A DNA stretch of 32,105 nucleotides, taken from contig DCGP01000015.1 in the NCBI GenBank assembly GCA_002314595.1, forward strand, positions 29,743 through 61,847. The letters are read 5' to 3'. The notes below the pieces were generated by a model that was not told where the DNA came from, did not search any database, and saw only the letters and a list, made by a program, of their open reading frames with translations. This DNA is from Clostridiales bacterium UBA1775 (lineage in GTDB: Bacteria > Bacillota > Clostridia > Monoglobales > Firm-18). Positions 15,365 through 23,513 of the stretch are shown here, in pieces. A program made the translations under genes and the position numbers. Positions within the stretch are counted from its first letter, which is position 1; the number at the start of each line of letters is the position of its first letter.

Positions 15365-16339
15365 ATGAATGGAATTCATTGCATAGGCGTACTTACAAGC
15401 GGTGGAGATGCTCCTGGTATGAACGCAGCTATTAGGGCTGTTGTTCGTGCATCAAAATATTACGGAATTAGGGTAATGGGTGTCAAAAACGGATATGAAG
15501 GATTGCTTCATGGAGATATTTTTGAAATGGACGCTCGTTATGTTTCGGATACTATGCACAGAGGTGGTACAATACTTAGAACTGCAAGATGCAAAGAATT
15601 TATGAAAAATGATGGTGTGAAGCGTGGCATTAACGAAGCACGATACTTTGGCATTGATGCACTTGTTGTAATAGGTGGCGATGGTTCGTTTAAGGGTGCT
15701 AAGGCACTGCATGATGAAGGGTTTCCTACAATAGGCATTCCCGGAACAATCGACAACGATATTCCGTACACAGAATATACAATAGGATTTGATACGGCTA
15801 TTAACACAGCCAAAGAAGCAGTTGATAAAATAAGAGATACTGCAAGTAGTCATAGCAGATGTAACATTATCAAGGTAATGGGCAGAAATTCAGGAAATAT
15901 TGCACTGAATGTTGGCATTGCTGCCGGTGCAGAAGCAATTTTGATTCCTGAAAAAGAAATTGATTTTGACGAAGATATTTTAAAATCGATTGAACAAGGC
16001 AGAGATAGAAACAAAAAACATTTTATTATCATTGTAGCAGAAGGAGCTAAAACTGATGTTACAAAGTTAGAAAAGCAAATTGAAGAAGCAACCGGAATTG
16101 AAACAAGAACCACAATTTTAGGCTATCTTCAAAGAGGCGGAAGTCCTACTGTTTTAGACCGTGTTCGTGGTAGCGAAATGGGATGTAAGGCAGTTCAATT
16201 ATTAAAAGAAGGAATTAGCGGACGAGTTGTTGGTGTAAAAAATAATGAAATTTATGATATGGATATTAACGAAGCACTTGCTATGGACGCTAAACCGAGA
16301 AACGATTTAATAGAATTATTAGAAATATTATCAATTTAG
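15365..16339 (+). CDS. pfkA: ATP-dependent 6-phosphofructokinase
   Basis: Glycolytic enzyme phosphorylating fructose 6-phosphate to fructose 1,6-bisphosphate with ATP. At 324 residues it is a standard bacterial PfkA. Visible motifs: TSGGDAPGMNAAIR (11-24) at the nucleotide site, GGDGS (104-108), PGTIDND with the catalytic base Asp130 (126-132), TIGFDTA (139-145), and GYLQRGGSPT in the C-terminal half. The glycine in GGDGS (107-108) marks the ATP-dependent rather than pyrophosphate-dependent form. ATG at 15365 is preferred over a start 36 bases upstream, which would overlap the preceding gene; AGGAGGGG lies just before it. It is followed by pgsA after 18 bases. Confidence 0.97.
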   Translation: MNGIHCIGVLTSGGDAPGMNAAIRAVVRASKYYGIRVMGVKNGYEGLLHGDIFEMDARYVSDTMHRGGTILRTARCKEFMKNDGVKRGINEARYFGIDALVVIGGDGSFKGAKALHDEGFPTIGIPGTIDNDIPYTEYTIGFDTAINTAKEAVDKIRDTASSHSRCNIIKVMGRNSGNIALNVGIAAGAEAILIPEKEIDFDEDILKSIEQGRDRNKKHFIIIVAEGAKTDVTKLEKQIEEATGIETRTTILGYLQRGGSPTVLDRVRGSEMGCKAVQLLKEGISGRVVGVKNNEIYDMDINEALAMDAKPRNDLIELLEILSI

Positions 16340-16357
16340 TACGTGGAGGAAAGTCAT

Positions 16358-16891
16358 TTGAACATTCCAAACATATTATCAATAATTAGAATATTGCTAA
16401 TACCTGTGTTTGCTTACGAATTTATGTATGTGGAAAATACTATTATTTCCGGCATAATACTAATAGTATCCGGTATAACAGATTTTCTTGATGGGTATAT
16501 TGCCAGAAAATTTAATCTTGTTTCAAATGTTGGCAAAATCCTTGACCCGTTGGCAGATAAGCTTACACAGGTTGTTACGGTCCTTTGTTTGGCATTAAAG
16601 GGCCTTCCGATAATGTGGATACTTTTTGCACTGTTGGTTATCAAGGACTTGTTTTTGGTATTTGGAGGTATTTCCTTATACAAAAAACAAGATATGGTTG
16701 TATCATCAAATTGGTATGGAAAGCTTGCTACAATAATATTTTATGTTGCCATAATCTTCTTGGTTTTGTTTTATAGGTCAGTACTTATTCCCTTTAAAAA
16801 TATTATTGCAGGTGTGATAATCGGAACTATGATTGTTACGTTTATAGGGTATATTTCATACTTTTTTGCAATTCGTGATAAAAAATTTTAA
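16358..16891 (+). CDS. pgsA: CDP-diacylglycerol-glycerol-3-phosphate phosphatidyltransferase
   Basis: Integral membrane enzyme making phosphatidylglycerol phosphate from CDP-diacylglycerol and glycerol 3-phosphate. The CDP-alcohol phosphotransferase signature D-x2-D-G-x2-A-R-x8-G-x3-D-x3-D is complete: Asp42, Asp45, Gly46, Ala49, Arg50, Gly59, Asp63 and Asp67. About six hydrophobic segments span the 177 residues. The start is a TTG at 16358; an upstream GTG at 16343 in the same frame is rejected because it forms part of the GTGGAGG ribosome site. The family also includes cardiolipin and other CDP-alcohol transferases; the short length and N-terminal NIPNILSIIRI favour PgsA. It ends the pfkA gene group; rpmB has a separate promoter. 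Confidence 0.92.
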   Translation: MNIPNILSIIRILLIPVFAYEFMYVENTIISGIILIVSGITDFLDGYIARKFNLVSNVGKILDPLADKLTQVVTVLCLALKGLPIMWILFALLVIKDLFLVFGGISLYKKQDMVVSSNWYGKLATIIFYVAIIFLVLFYRSVLIPFKNIIAGVIIGTMIVTFIGYISYFFAIRDKKF

Positions 16892-16898
16892 AAAGTAC

Positions 16899-16927
16899 TT
16901 GCAAAATGTAAAAATATTTGATATAAT
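16899..16927 (+). promoter_or_regulatory. Sigma-A promoter for rpmB
   Basis: TTGCAA (16899-16904), 17-base spacer, perfect TATAAT (16922-16927), directly after the pgsA stop. The expected leader of about 60 bases is AT-rich and contains no strong hairpin that I can see. Confidence 0.7.
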
Positions 16928-16994
16928 ATAAGACGCTGTATAAAATTAAATGTATTTTTATTTGTTTTTGTAACTATATAAGGAGGTGCGAAAC

Positions 16995-17228
16995 ATGGCA
17001 AAGTGTGAATTTTGCGGTAAGGGTGTAGCTTTCGGCATCAAAGTCAGCCACTCTCACAGAAGAAGCAATAGAATGTGGAAGCCAAACATCAGAAGAGTTA
17101 GAGCAATCGTTAACGGTGAGCATAAGAAAGTTTATGCATGTACTCGTTGCCTACGTTCAGGTTTAGTAGAACGTAACTACGGTAGCAGTGCTCCAAAAGC
17201 AGTAGAGGCAATCGAAGCTGCTGAATAA
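16995..17228 (+). CDS. rpmB: 50S ribosomal protein L28
   Basis: Ribosomal protein of the large subunit, 77 residues. It is the zinc-ribbon form: Cys4 and Cys7 (CEFC) with Cys49 and Cys52 (CTRC). The basic region SHSHRRSNRMWKPN (18-31) and NGEHKKVYACTRCL (40-53) are standard L28 sequence. AGGAGGTG precedes ATG 16995, which is chosen over a start three codons upstream. It is monocistronic, with a promoter at 16899-16927 and a clean terminator after it. In B. subtilis rpmB sits next to spoVM; here spoVM is about 15 kb further on, so the two have been separated by rearrangement or lineage-specific insertion. Confidence 0.97.
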   Translation: MAKCEFCGKGVAFGIKVSHSHRRSNRMWKPNIRRVRAIVNGEHKKVYACTRCLRSGLVERNYGSSAPKAVEAIEAAE

Positions 17229-17260
17229 TATTTGATGTAAATAAATATACTTACACATAT

Positions 17261-17289
17261 AACCACGGTTTTAATACCGTGGTTTTTGC
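17261..17289 (+). terminator. Intrinsic terminator of rpmB
   Basis: AACCACGGT (17261-17269) pairs perfectly with ACCGTGGTT (17276-17284) around a 6-base loop, followed by a run of T residues. Confidence 0.9.
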
Positions 17290-17386
17290 TTTATAGTACA
17301 ATGTGTAGCAAATTAAAAAATCTTTCATATTATGTATTGAAATGCAATTTTCAGCGTACAAATACTTATATGGGAGGTTTTAATTT

Positions 17387-18187
17387 ATGAATGAGGTTCA
17401 AAGACCTAACTGTGATTTTAAAGACGGTGTATGTATTCACACCGACCAAGTTTATGATTCATGCAAGGAAAAAGATTGTTTAGAGGATTTACAAGTAATT
17501 TTAACTGCCGAAGGGCAACGAATTGTTGACCAGGCAATAAATGTTAAAGTGCGAAGTGCAGAAATTATATGGGTATTTACAGACATAGAGCCTGTTCCGT
17601 TTAACAAAGGCTTTTATACAATTGATATTAAATATTTCTTTAAAGTAGTTTTAGACGTGTTTAGAGGTGTAGGGCAACCAACACCTGTTGAGGGTTTAGC
17701 AACCTACGATAAAAAGGTTATTTTGTTTGGTTCAGAGGGTAATTCAAAAATGTTCTCATCTGCATATAACCCGGGAAATCAAATGCCGGTTATGTGGAAG
17801 AAAAATAACTTGCCAAAGGCAGTAGTTGAAGTAGTAGACCCAATAGCACTTTCTGCAAGAATTGTTGATGCAGAGGAAAAATGTTGTTGCTGTTGCTGTG
17901 ATGTGTCAAGCGTACCTGATTCAATTTGCAGTTGCTTTTCAGATGAATTAGTTATTCCTGCAAATAACAGAAAAATATTAGTTACATTAGGATTGTTTAC
18001 AATTATTAAAATTGAAAGAAATGTTCAACTTTTAATTCCTGCCATAGACTTCTGCGTACCAACAAAAGAATGTCCTGCTGCAACAGAGCAAAATCCATGC
18101 GAGTTGTTTAATACTCTTCGTTTTCCAATGGACGAATTTTTCCCACCTCAAAGGGCAGAATATGACGACGGTTGCTCTTGCAAATAA
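17387..18187 (+). CDS. Cysteine-rich conserved protein of unknown function
   Basis: A 266-residue protein without signal peptide or membrane segment that I cannot assign to a named family. It has 17 cysteines: a front cluster (9, 16, 26, 31), six in a row at 166-171, then 181, 183, 223, 229, 238, and a C-terminal CSC (263, 265). Between clusters are two regions rich in beta strand (about 45-160 and 186-222). The second follows a run of acidic and small residues that looks like a linker, so the protein may be a tandem of two related beta domains. GGGAGG precedes the ATG. It is monocistronic between rpmB and a convergent membrane gene. Cysteine-rich proteins of this sort in spore formers are often coat or metal-binding proteins, but that is inference. 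Confidence 0.85.
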   Translation: MNEVQRPNCDFKDGVCIHTDQVYDSCKEKDCLEDLQVILTAEGQRIVDQAINVKVRSAEIIWVFTDIEPVPFNKGFYTIDIKYFFKVVLDVFRGVGQPTPVEGLATYDKKVILFGSEGNSKMFSSAYNPGNQMPVMWKKNNLPKAVVEVVDPIALSARIVDAEEKCCCCCCDVSSVPDSICSCFSDELVIPANNRKILVTLGLFTIIKIERNVQLLIPAIDFCVPTKECPAATEQNPCELFNTLRFPMDEFFPPQRAEYDDGCSCK

Positions 18188-18193
18188 TATTAT

Positions 18194-18226
18194 AAAAAGG
18201 CTGTAAAATTATTTTACAGCCTTTTT
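18194..18226. terminator. Bidirectional terminator shared by the cysteine-rich and YitT genes
   Basis: AAAAAGGCTGTAAAA (18194-18208) and TTTTACAGCCTTTTT (18212-18226) form a perfect 15-bp stem with a 3-base loop. T tracts end the stem in both directions. The loop is the TAA stop codon of the minus-strand gene, so the last five codons of that gene make one arm of the terminator. Confidence 0.9.
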
Positions 18227-18817
18227 AACATTAAATTTTTGTATAAAACCAACTATTTGACCTGAAATTATTACGGAAATTAAGGAATAAATTATTTTGC
18301 TAAATTGAATGTATGTAAGGGATAAGCCTAACACAATTACATCGCAAATTAAATATATCCACTGTATTTTAACGTTTTTAAGCACCTTTTCAAGACCTAA
18401 AACTAATGCGTCATCGCCTGTGGGAGCACTTTGGTATCTAATACATAAGCCTACCCCAACGCCTACAAATATTGCGCCTGTAATTGAGGCAATTAACGGA
18501 TAGTTTGCAATTTGAGGATAGATTGGTTCAAATCTTTCAAATATTGCATAAAATCCTGAAAATCCAACCCCTGAAACTGCAGATTTAAAAATAAAATCCT
18601 TGCCAAGTATAAAGAAGCCAAAACTATAAAAAAGTATGTTAAAAATTAAATTTGATATTGACGGAGATATTCCGAAATGATGATGTAATAATAAGTTAAG
18701 CCCTAATATTCCACCTTCTGTTATATTTGAGATGGAGTGTATATTGTATAGTCCAAATGCAAGAATTGCAGAGCCTAAAAGTATTATTAAACATTGCTTT
18801 ATTTGTTTTTTACTCAT
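18209..18817 (-). CDS. YitT/YczE-type multi-pass membrane protein
   Basis: A 202-residue membrane protein with about five to six transmembrane helices. The pattern, including TEGGILGLNLLL (33-44) in the second loop and QSAPTGDDALVLGLEKVL (128-145) before the fourth helix, resembles the YitT/YczE (DUF161) group, whose members are proposed transporters of unknown substrate. It lacks the C-terminal soluble DUF2179 domain found in many YitT proteins. AAAGGA precedes the ATG. It has its own sigma-A promoter at 18844-18872, immediately after cwlD, and its stop codon lies in the loop of its own terminator. Function unknown. Confidence 0.75.
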   Translation of the reverse strand: MSKKQIKQCLIILLGSAILAFGLYNIHSISNITEGGILGLNLLLHHHFGISPSISNLIFNILFYSFGFFILGKDFIFKSAVSGVGFSGFYAIFERFEPIYPQIANYPLIASITGAIFVGVGVGLCIRYQSAPTGDDALVLGLEKVLKNVKIQWIYLICDVIVLGLSLTYIQFSKIIYSLISVIISGQIVGFIQKFNVKKAVK

Positions 18818-18843
18818 TTTATTATCCTTTGCTTTTTTTATAC

Positions 18844-18872
18844 ATTATACACTAAAATTCTACATTTTTCAA
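18844..18872 (-). promoter_or_regulatory. Sigma-A promoter for the YitT-type gene
   Basis: Minus strand TTGAAA (18867-18872), 17-base spacer, perfect TATAAT (18844-18849). It begins 8 bases after the cwlD stop codon, with about 27 bases from -10 box to start codon. Confidence 0.75.
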
Positions 18873-18879
18873 GGTGTTA

Positions 18880-19581
18880 TTAAGACTTTATAAATTCATA
18901 TATACCCTTATAAATTGCTTCTGCTATTTTTTGTTGATATTTTTCTGTTGAAAGTAGTTTTTCCTCTTGAATATTTGATAAAAATCCACATTCCACAATT
19001 ATAGCAGTTGATTTGCAATTCTTAAAAATGTATATGTTTTCAGGTGATGGCTTTGTAACTCTGTTGTTTTCTGCATCTATATTGTTTTTAATAGATTTTT
19101 GAATTATATTTGCAAGGCTTCTGCTTTTGTCGTTATTGGCATAAAAAACTTGTGCTCCTTTTACGGATTCCTGAGGGAATTTATTCAAGTGAATACTTAT
19201 AAAAATGGCTGAGCTATTTTCCTCCAAAAGGTTTTTTCTGTACTCTAAATCCGACCGTTTCTGATTTCTTATTTTAGCACTGTCGGTTGTGCTTAATGAT
19301 TGGTCGTCAGTACGTGTCATTATCACTTTTTTTCCATTTGTTTCGGCAATTTTTTGTAGCTTTTTAGCAATGGACAAATTTATATCTTTTTCTAAAATTC
19401 CTGTTGTACCCACAGCACCTCCGTCCATTCCACCATGACCTGCATCAATCACAATAATGTTGCCATCAGGCTTTTTTATGGTTTCTTCCTTTGCGTGGTT
19501 GAATATGCCCACGGATAGTAAAAATATCAATACAAAAAAGCAACTTAATATAAGTTGACGTTTCTTAATAACAAAAAGCAT
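18880..19581 (-). CDS. cwlD: CwlD-type N-acetylmuramoyl-L-alanine amidase
   Basis: A 233-residue Amidase_3 zinc enzyme. An N-terminal signal anchor (about 8-27) exports it, and the catalytic domain follows from about 40. Zinc and catalytic residues are His49 (DAGHGG), Glu64, His131 (SIHLN) and Glu197 (VECGFLSN). CwlD cleaves the peptide from muramic acid in spore peptidoglycan so that PdaA can form muramic-delta-lactam, the mark read by germination lytic enzymes. Length, single domain and the EKDINL and ISIHLN motifs fit CwlD better than vegetative amidases, which carry binding repeats. GAGGTGAT precedes the ATG. No gerD or spore neighbour lies beside it, so the sporulation role comes from family resemblance. 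Confidence 0.85.
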   Translation of the reverse strand: MLFVIKKRQLILSCFFVLIFLLSVGIFNHAKEETIKKPDGNIIVIDAGHGGMDGGAVGTTGILEKDINLSIAKKLQKIAETNGKKVIMTRTDDQSLSTTDSAKIRNQKRSDLEYRKNLLEENSSAIFISIHLNKFPQESVKGAQVFYANNDKSRSLANIIQKSIKNNIDAENNRVTKPSPENIYIFKNCKSTAIIVECGFLSNIQEEKLLSTEKYQQKIAEAIYKGIYEFIKS

Positions 19582-19596
19582 AATATCACCTCGTCT

Positions 19597-19625
19597 ATAT
19601 ATATGAAAATAATTGCTATATATTC
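19597..19625 (-). promoter_or_regulatory. Possible sigma-E-like promoter of cwlD
   Basis: On the minus strand GAATATA (19619-19625), 13 bases, then CATATATAT (19597-19605). This resembles the mother-cell sigma-E pattern (ATA at -35, CATA...T at -10) with the spacer one base short. In B. subtilis cwlD is expressed in sporangia. The region is very AT-rich, so chance matches are likely. Confidence 0.3.
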
Positions 19626-19642
19626 TATAAGTAAAATATTTT

Positions 19643-19671
19643 TTGACATAATGTTAAAAAGGTGGTAAAAT
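19643..19671 (+). promoter_or_regulatory. Sigma-A promoter of the priA operon
   Basis: Perfect TTGACA (19643-19648), 17-base spacer, TAAAAT (19666-19671). The transcript should begin near 19678, only about 10 bases before the TTG start of priA. It is probably the main promoter for the long downstream gene run. Confidence 0.75.
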
Positions 19672-19687
19672 AGAATAGGGTGATTAT

Positions 19688-22102
19688 TTGCGAATTGCAG
19701 AGGTTGTAATAGCCGAAAACAGCAGAGAACTTGATAAAAAGTTTTGTTATATCGTTCCTGATGAAATGAAGGTTTTAGCAGGTGCGAGAGTTGTTGTGCC
19801 ATTTGGCAGGGGTAACAAAACTGTGGAAGGCATCGTTACAGGCTTTGTAAATGAAAGCAATTTCACCAAATTAAAGGAAATTATAAAAGTAATTGATGAA
19901 AATCCACTATGTACTCAAAAGCTTTTAGAACTTGCCGAATATATCAAAGAATCAAGCATATGCACATATTATCAAGCACTTCGTTTGGTAGTTGCATCAG
20001 GCTCTAAGGTTAAGGCAACCAAATGGATTACCCTTTTAGACCAAAATGTTGATATAGATAAAATCAGTGGTAGGTCGTTGGCTAAAAAGAAAATATTAAA
20101 TATCCTTTTAGATGCAGGCGGCACAGTAGATTACGGAAGCGTTGCTTGGGTGTCTAATGTTTCAACTGCATTAAAATCACTTGTTGATAATAAAATTGTT
20201 ACTGTTAGTGAAACTATTTCAAATACAGTTTCAAGCTTGCAAATACGTATGGTTAGACTAAATGAGTTATCTGCTCAAACCATTGATAATGAATTGTTTA
20301 GAAAAAAGGCACCTAAACAATATAAGATGTTGGAAATATTAAGGCAAACAGGGGATATTTCAGCAACGGATTTAGTTGAATTTTCTCAAGGCTCTTATTC
20401 TGCCCTAAATACCCTTGCAGAAAAGGGATATATTGAGGTTTACAGTAAAACGGTTTTGCGTAGCAGTGTTGATTTTTCAAAGTATGACAAAACAGAAAAA
20501 AAGATATTAACTTGTGAACAGCAAAATGTTTTAAACTCGTTGATTGAAAATGCAAAAGGTAATAATTTAAAGCCTAATCTCATAAGAGGCGTTACCGGCA
20601 GCGGTAAAACAGAGGTATTTTTACAAATTATTGACTATTACTTAAATATTGGAAAACAGGCAATAGTTTTAGTTCCGGAAATTTCACTTACACCACAAAT
20701 GGTTGGAAGATTTGTTGAAAGATTTGGCAAAAATGTCAGCGTTCTTCACAGTGGTCTTTCTAACGGAGAACGATTTGACGAGTGGAAGAAGATACTAAAC
20801 GGAGAAGTAAATGTTGTTGTGGGTGCAAGAAGTGCAATTTTTGCTCCGTTTAATGATTTGGGAATAATAATTATAGACGAGGAACACGAAACAACCTATA
20901 AGTCCGATAATTCACCAAGATATGATGCAAAAAACGTGGCTTTATTCCGTAGCAAAAATGAAAATGCAATGCTTGTTCTTGCATCTGCTACTCCTTCGGT
21001 GAATAGTTATTATAAGGCAAAAATCGGCGAATACAATTTACTTGAAATGAATAACAGATACAATATGATGAAAATGCCACAGGTTAAAATTGTGGATATG
21101 CGTAAGGAATTACGTAACGGAAATCATAGCGTGTTTAGCAAAGAATTGAAATCACAAATTGATAATAATATAAAGCTTGGTCAACAGACAATACTGTTTT
21201 TAAACAGAAGAGGCTTTAATAGTTTTGTTTTGTGTCGTGAATGTGGTGAGGCAGTAATATGCCGTAACTGCAATATATCAATGACATATCACAAAAATTC
21301 TAATGCGTTAAAATGCCACTATTGTGGCTATGAGGGAACTGTACCTAAGAAATGTCCAAATTGCGATAGCACTCACATTAGATTTATGGGAACAGGAACC
21401 GAAAAAATTGAGGAAGAAATTTGTAAATTGTATGGAAAAGGTTCATTTGTAAGAATGGACGCAGATACTACATCGGGCAAAAATTCCCATGAAGCTATTT
21501 TGGATAGGTTTAAAAAAGAGAATATTCCCATACTTTTAGGTACTCAAATGGTAACAAAGGGTTTGGACTTTCCGAATGTTACACTTGTTGGTGTACTTGC
21601 TGCAGATATTTCATTAAATATCGATGATTTTAGAGCATCTGAAAGAACATTTAGCCAAATAACACAAGTTTGTGGCAGGGCAGGAAGAGGGGAAATTCAT
21701 GGCAGAGCAATAATTCAAACCTATCAGCCTGACCACTATGCACTTAATTTTGCTAAAAATCACGATTATCTTGGGTTTTATGAATGTGAAATAAATATCA
21801 GACACAAGCTTGGCAATTTACCATTTAATGATTTTATACTGATAATGATGCAAGGTGAAAATGAAAATTCAATTAAGAATGAATTGTTTAGAATATCAGA
21901 AAGATTACGAAAGAGGAATTTAAACGTTTTAGGACCGGTACCTGCACCATATTCAAGAATAAAAAACAAATATAGGTGGAGGATAATTATAAAGCATAAT
22001 AATGCTATGGATTTATTACCACTGTTACATACGATTTCGGATTATTATTCAAAAAGCGAAAATCAATTGCTTATAGATATAAATCCAAATTCAATGAACT
22101 GA
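19688..22102 (+). CDS. priA: Primosomal protein N' (PriA helicase)
   Basis: An 804-residue superfamily 2 helicase that reloads the replisome at stalled forks and recombination intermediates. The N-terminal 3'-DNA-binding and winged-helix parts (1-270) precede Walker A GVTGSGKT (301-308) and the DEEH box (397-400). The zinc-binding region inserted in the second helicase domain carries paired cysteines in CRECGEAVICRNC, CHYCG and CPNC, and the C-terminal motor motifs GTQMVTKGLDFPNV and QVCGRAGR follow. Start is TTG at 19688: an in-frame stop lies five codons upstream and the next Met is 27 residues in. The ribosome site is weak (AGGGTGAT) and the predicted leader very short. It opens the operon running to thiN. 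Confidence 0.96.
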   Translation: MRIAEVVIAENSRELDKKFCYIVPDEMKVLAGARVVVPFGRGNKTVEGIVTGFVNESNFTKLKEIIKVIDENPLCTQKLLELAEYIKESSICTYYQALRLVVASGSKVKATKWITLLDQNVDIDKISGRSLAKKKILNILLDAGGTVDYGSVAWVSNVSTALKSLVDNKIVTVSETISNTVSSLQIRMVRLNELSAQTIDNELFRKKAPKQYKMLEILRQTGDISATDLVEFSQGSYSALNTLAEKGYIEVYSKTVLRSSVDFSKYDKTEKKILTCEQQNVLNSLIENAKGNNLKPNLIRGVTGSGKTEVFLQIIDYYLNIGKQAIVLVPEISLTPQMVGRFVERFGKNVSVLHSGLSNGERFDEWKKILNGEVNVVVGARSAIFAPFNDLGIIIIDEEHETTYKSDNSPRYDAKNVALFRSKNENAMLVLASATPSVNSYYKAKIGEYNLLEMNNRYNMMKMPQVKIVDMRKELRNGNHSVFSKELKSQIDNNIKLGQQTILFLNRRGFNSFVLCRECGEAVICRNCNISMTYHKNSNALKCHYCGYEGTVPKKCPNCDSTHIRFMGTGTEKIEEEICKLYGKGSFVRMDADTTSGKNSHEAILDRFKKENIPILLGTQMVTKGLDFPNVTLVGVLAADISLNIDDFRASERTFSQITQVCGRAGRGEIHGRAIIQTYQPDHYALNFAKNHDYLGFYECEINIRHKLGNLPFNDFILIMMQGENENSIKNELFRISERLRKRNLNVLGPVPAPYSRIKNKYRWRIIIKHNNAMDLLPLLHTISDYYSKSENQLLIDINPNSMN

Positions 22103-22120
22103 TTAGAAAGGAAATACAAA

Positions 22121-22591
22121 ATGGCAATTAGAACTATTGTAAAAGTTGGAGACGATGTCTTGACAAAAAAATGCAGAGCAGTTGAAAAGCTTGACGATAG
22201 AATATTTTCACTGTTAGACGATATGGCAGACACGCTGTATGAATCAGGCGGAGTAGGACTTGCAGCACCACAGGTTGGTGTGCTAAAACGCCTATCCGTA
22301 ATAGATGTAGGTGATGGCTTAATTGAACTCATAAACCCTGAAATTGTTAAGACAGAAGGCAATGTTAGAGATTTAGAGGGTTGTTTAAGTTTACCAAATA
22401 AATGGGGATATGTAGACAGACCACAAAAAGTGGTTGTTCATTCCTTGGACAGAGATGGAAATCTTGTGGAATTTGAAGGCGAAGATTTACTTGCAAGAGC
22501 ATTTTGCCATGAGATTGAGCATTTGGACGGTATATTATTCTCATCACATGTTGATGAATTTGTGGATATTGATGAAGAAAGAAAAAAATAG
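22121..22591 (+). CDS. def: Peptide deformylase
   Basis: Fe/Zn hydrolase removing the formyl group from the N-terminal Met of new proteins. At 156 residues, the three motifs are complete: GVGLAAPQ (44-51), EGCLS with the metal ligand Cys88, and HEIEHLDG with His130 and His134 as ligands and Glu131 as catalytic base. AAAGGA lies before the ATG, 18 bases after priA. fmt, whose product attaches the formyl group, follows after 10 bases, so formylation and its removal are made from one transcript, as in most bacteria. Confidence 0.97.
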   Translation: MAIRTIVKVGDDVLTKKCRAVEKLDDRIFSLLDDMADTLYESGGVGLAAPQVGVLKRLSVIDVGDGLIELINPEIVKTEGNVRDLEGCLSLPNKWGYVDRPQKVVVHSLDRDGNLVEFEGEDLLARAFCHEIEHLDGILFSSHVDEFVDIDEERKK

Positions 22592-22601
22592 AGGTAAAAA
22601 T

Positions 22602-23513
22602 ATGAAAATAATGTTTATGGGAACACCTGATATTGCCGTTCCCTGCCTTGAAGAACTTTCAAAGAAATATGAGGTTTTATGTGTTGTAACCCAGCCTGAC
22701 AAGCCTAAAAACAGAGGTCATAAAATGGCTATGCCACCGGTAAAAGAAAAGGCTTTGGAACTTGGTATAGAGGTTTTGCAACCTGAAAAATTAAAGGATA
22801 TGGCGTTTATGCCAATGTTGGAAAAATACCAGCCTGACCTTATTGTAGTTATTGCTTACGGAAAAATCTTGCCAAAGTATGTTTTAGATTATCCAAAGTA
22901 TGGTTGTATAAATGTCCACGCCTCATTGTTACCGAAATACAGAGGGGCTGCACCTATACAATGGTCTGTTGTAAATGGTGAAAAGGTAACCGGTGTTACA
23001 ACGATGATAATGGAGGAGGGTCTTGATACAGGTGATATGCTGTTAAGTGAAGAAATAGAAATTACTCCTACTATGACAGGAGGAGAGCTTCATGATAAAA
23101 TGGCGATGATTTGTCCGGGACTACTTATTAAAACAATTGAAAATATAGATAACATTAAACCCCAAAAGCAAGACGATGCTCTTTCTTGTTATGCTCCTAT
23201 GATAGACAAGACAACAACCGTAATTGATTGGAACAAGACAAAGGCTGAAATTGTTAATCTTGTTAGGGGTATGAATCCATTTCCTGTTGCAAGAACAACT
23301 GTAAATAACAAACTGTTAAAGGTTTATGTTGCAGAGCCTTCCGATAAAAAAGGAGAAATCGGAACAGTTTTGTCGGTAGAAAACGGAATTGTGATAGGTT
23401 GTAAGGACGGCTCTGTAAGGCTTACAGAAGTTCAGCCTGAGGGCAAAAGAAGAATGAAGGCAGAGGATTATCTTTTAGGTAATAAAATAAATGTGGGAGA
23501 AAAGCTTGTATGA
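22602..23513 (+). CDS. fmt: Methionyl-tRNA formyltransferase
   Basis: Transfers a formyl group from 10-formyl-tetrahydrofolate to initiator Met-tRNA. The 303-residue protein starts MKIMFMGTPD. The formyltransferase core has HASLLPKYRGAAPIQW (about 105-120, with the catalytic His and Asn region before it) and GVTTMIMEEGLDTGD. The C-terminal OB-like domain (about 205-303) binds tRNA. ATG at 22602, with GAGG upstream, is used; the open frame reaches 56 codons further back but that would lie inside def. Its TGA overlaps the rsmB ATG by four bases (ATGA), indicating translational coupling. Confidence 0.97.
   Translation: MKIMFMGTPDIAVPCLEELSKKYEVLCVVTQPDKPKNRGHKMAMPPVKEKALELGIEVLQPEKLKDMAFMPMLEKYQPDLIVVIAYGKILPKYVLDYPKYGCINVHASLLPKYRGAAPIQWSVVNGEKVTGVTTMIMEEGLDTGDMLLSEEIEITPTMTGGELHDKMAMICPGLLIKTIENIDNIKPQKQDDALSCYAPMIDKTTTVIDWNKTKAEIVNLVRGMNPFPVARTTVNNKLLKVYVAEPSDKKGEIGTVLSVENGIVIGCKDGSVRLTEVQPEGKRRMKAEDYLLGNKINVGEKLV

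Noticed and set aside
16343..16360. GTG start for pgsA at 16343
   Set aside because: The GTG is part of GTGGAGG, the ribosome site for the TTG at 16358; the TTG gives the usual PgsA N-terminus.
17305..17333. Possible promoter before the cysteine-rich gene (CATATTAT at 17326-17333 as sigma-E/K-like, or TATTAT as sigma-A)
   Set aside because: Neither type has a convincing -35 box at the right spacing; the sigma-A option matches only three of six -35 bases and the sporulation options have a wrong spacer. Left out as a feature.
22434..22601. Long N-terminal extension of fmt overlapping def
   Set aside because: The 56 upstream codons are def in another frame; GAGG before 22602 and the standard MKIMFMGTPD start fix the true beginning.
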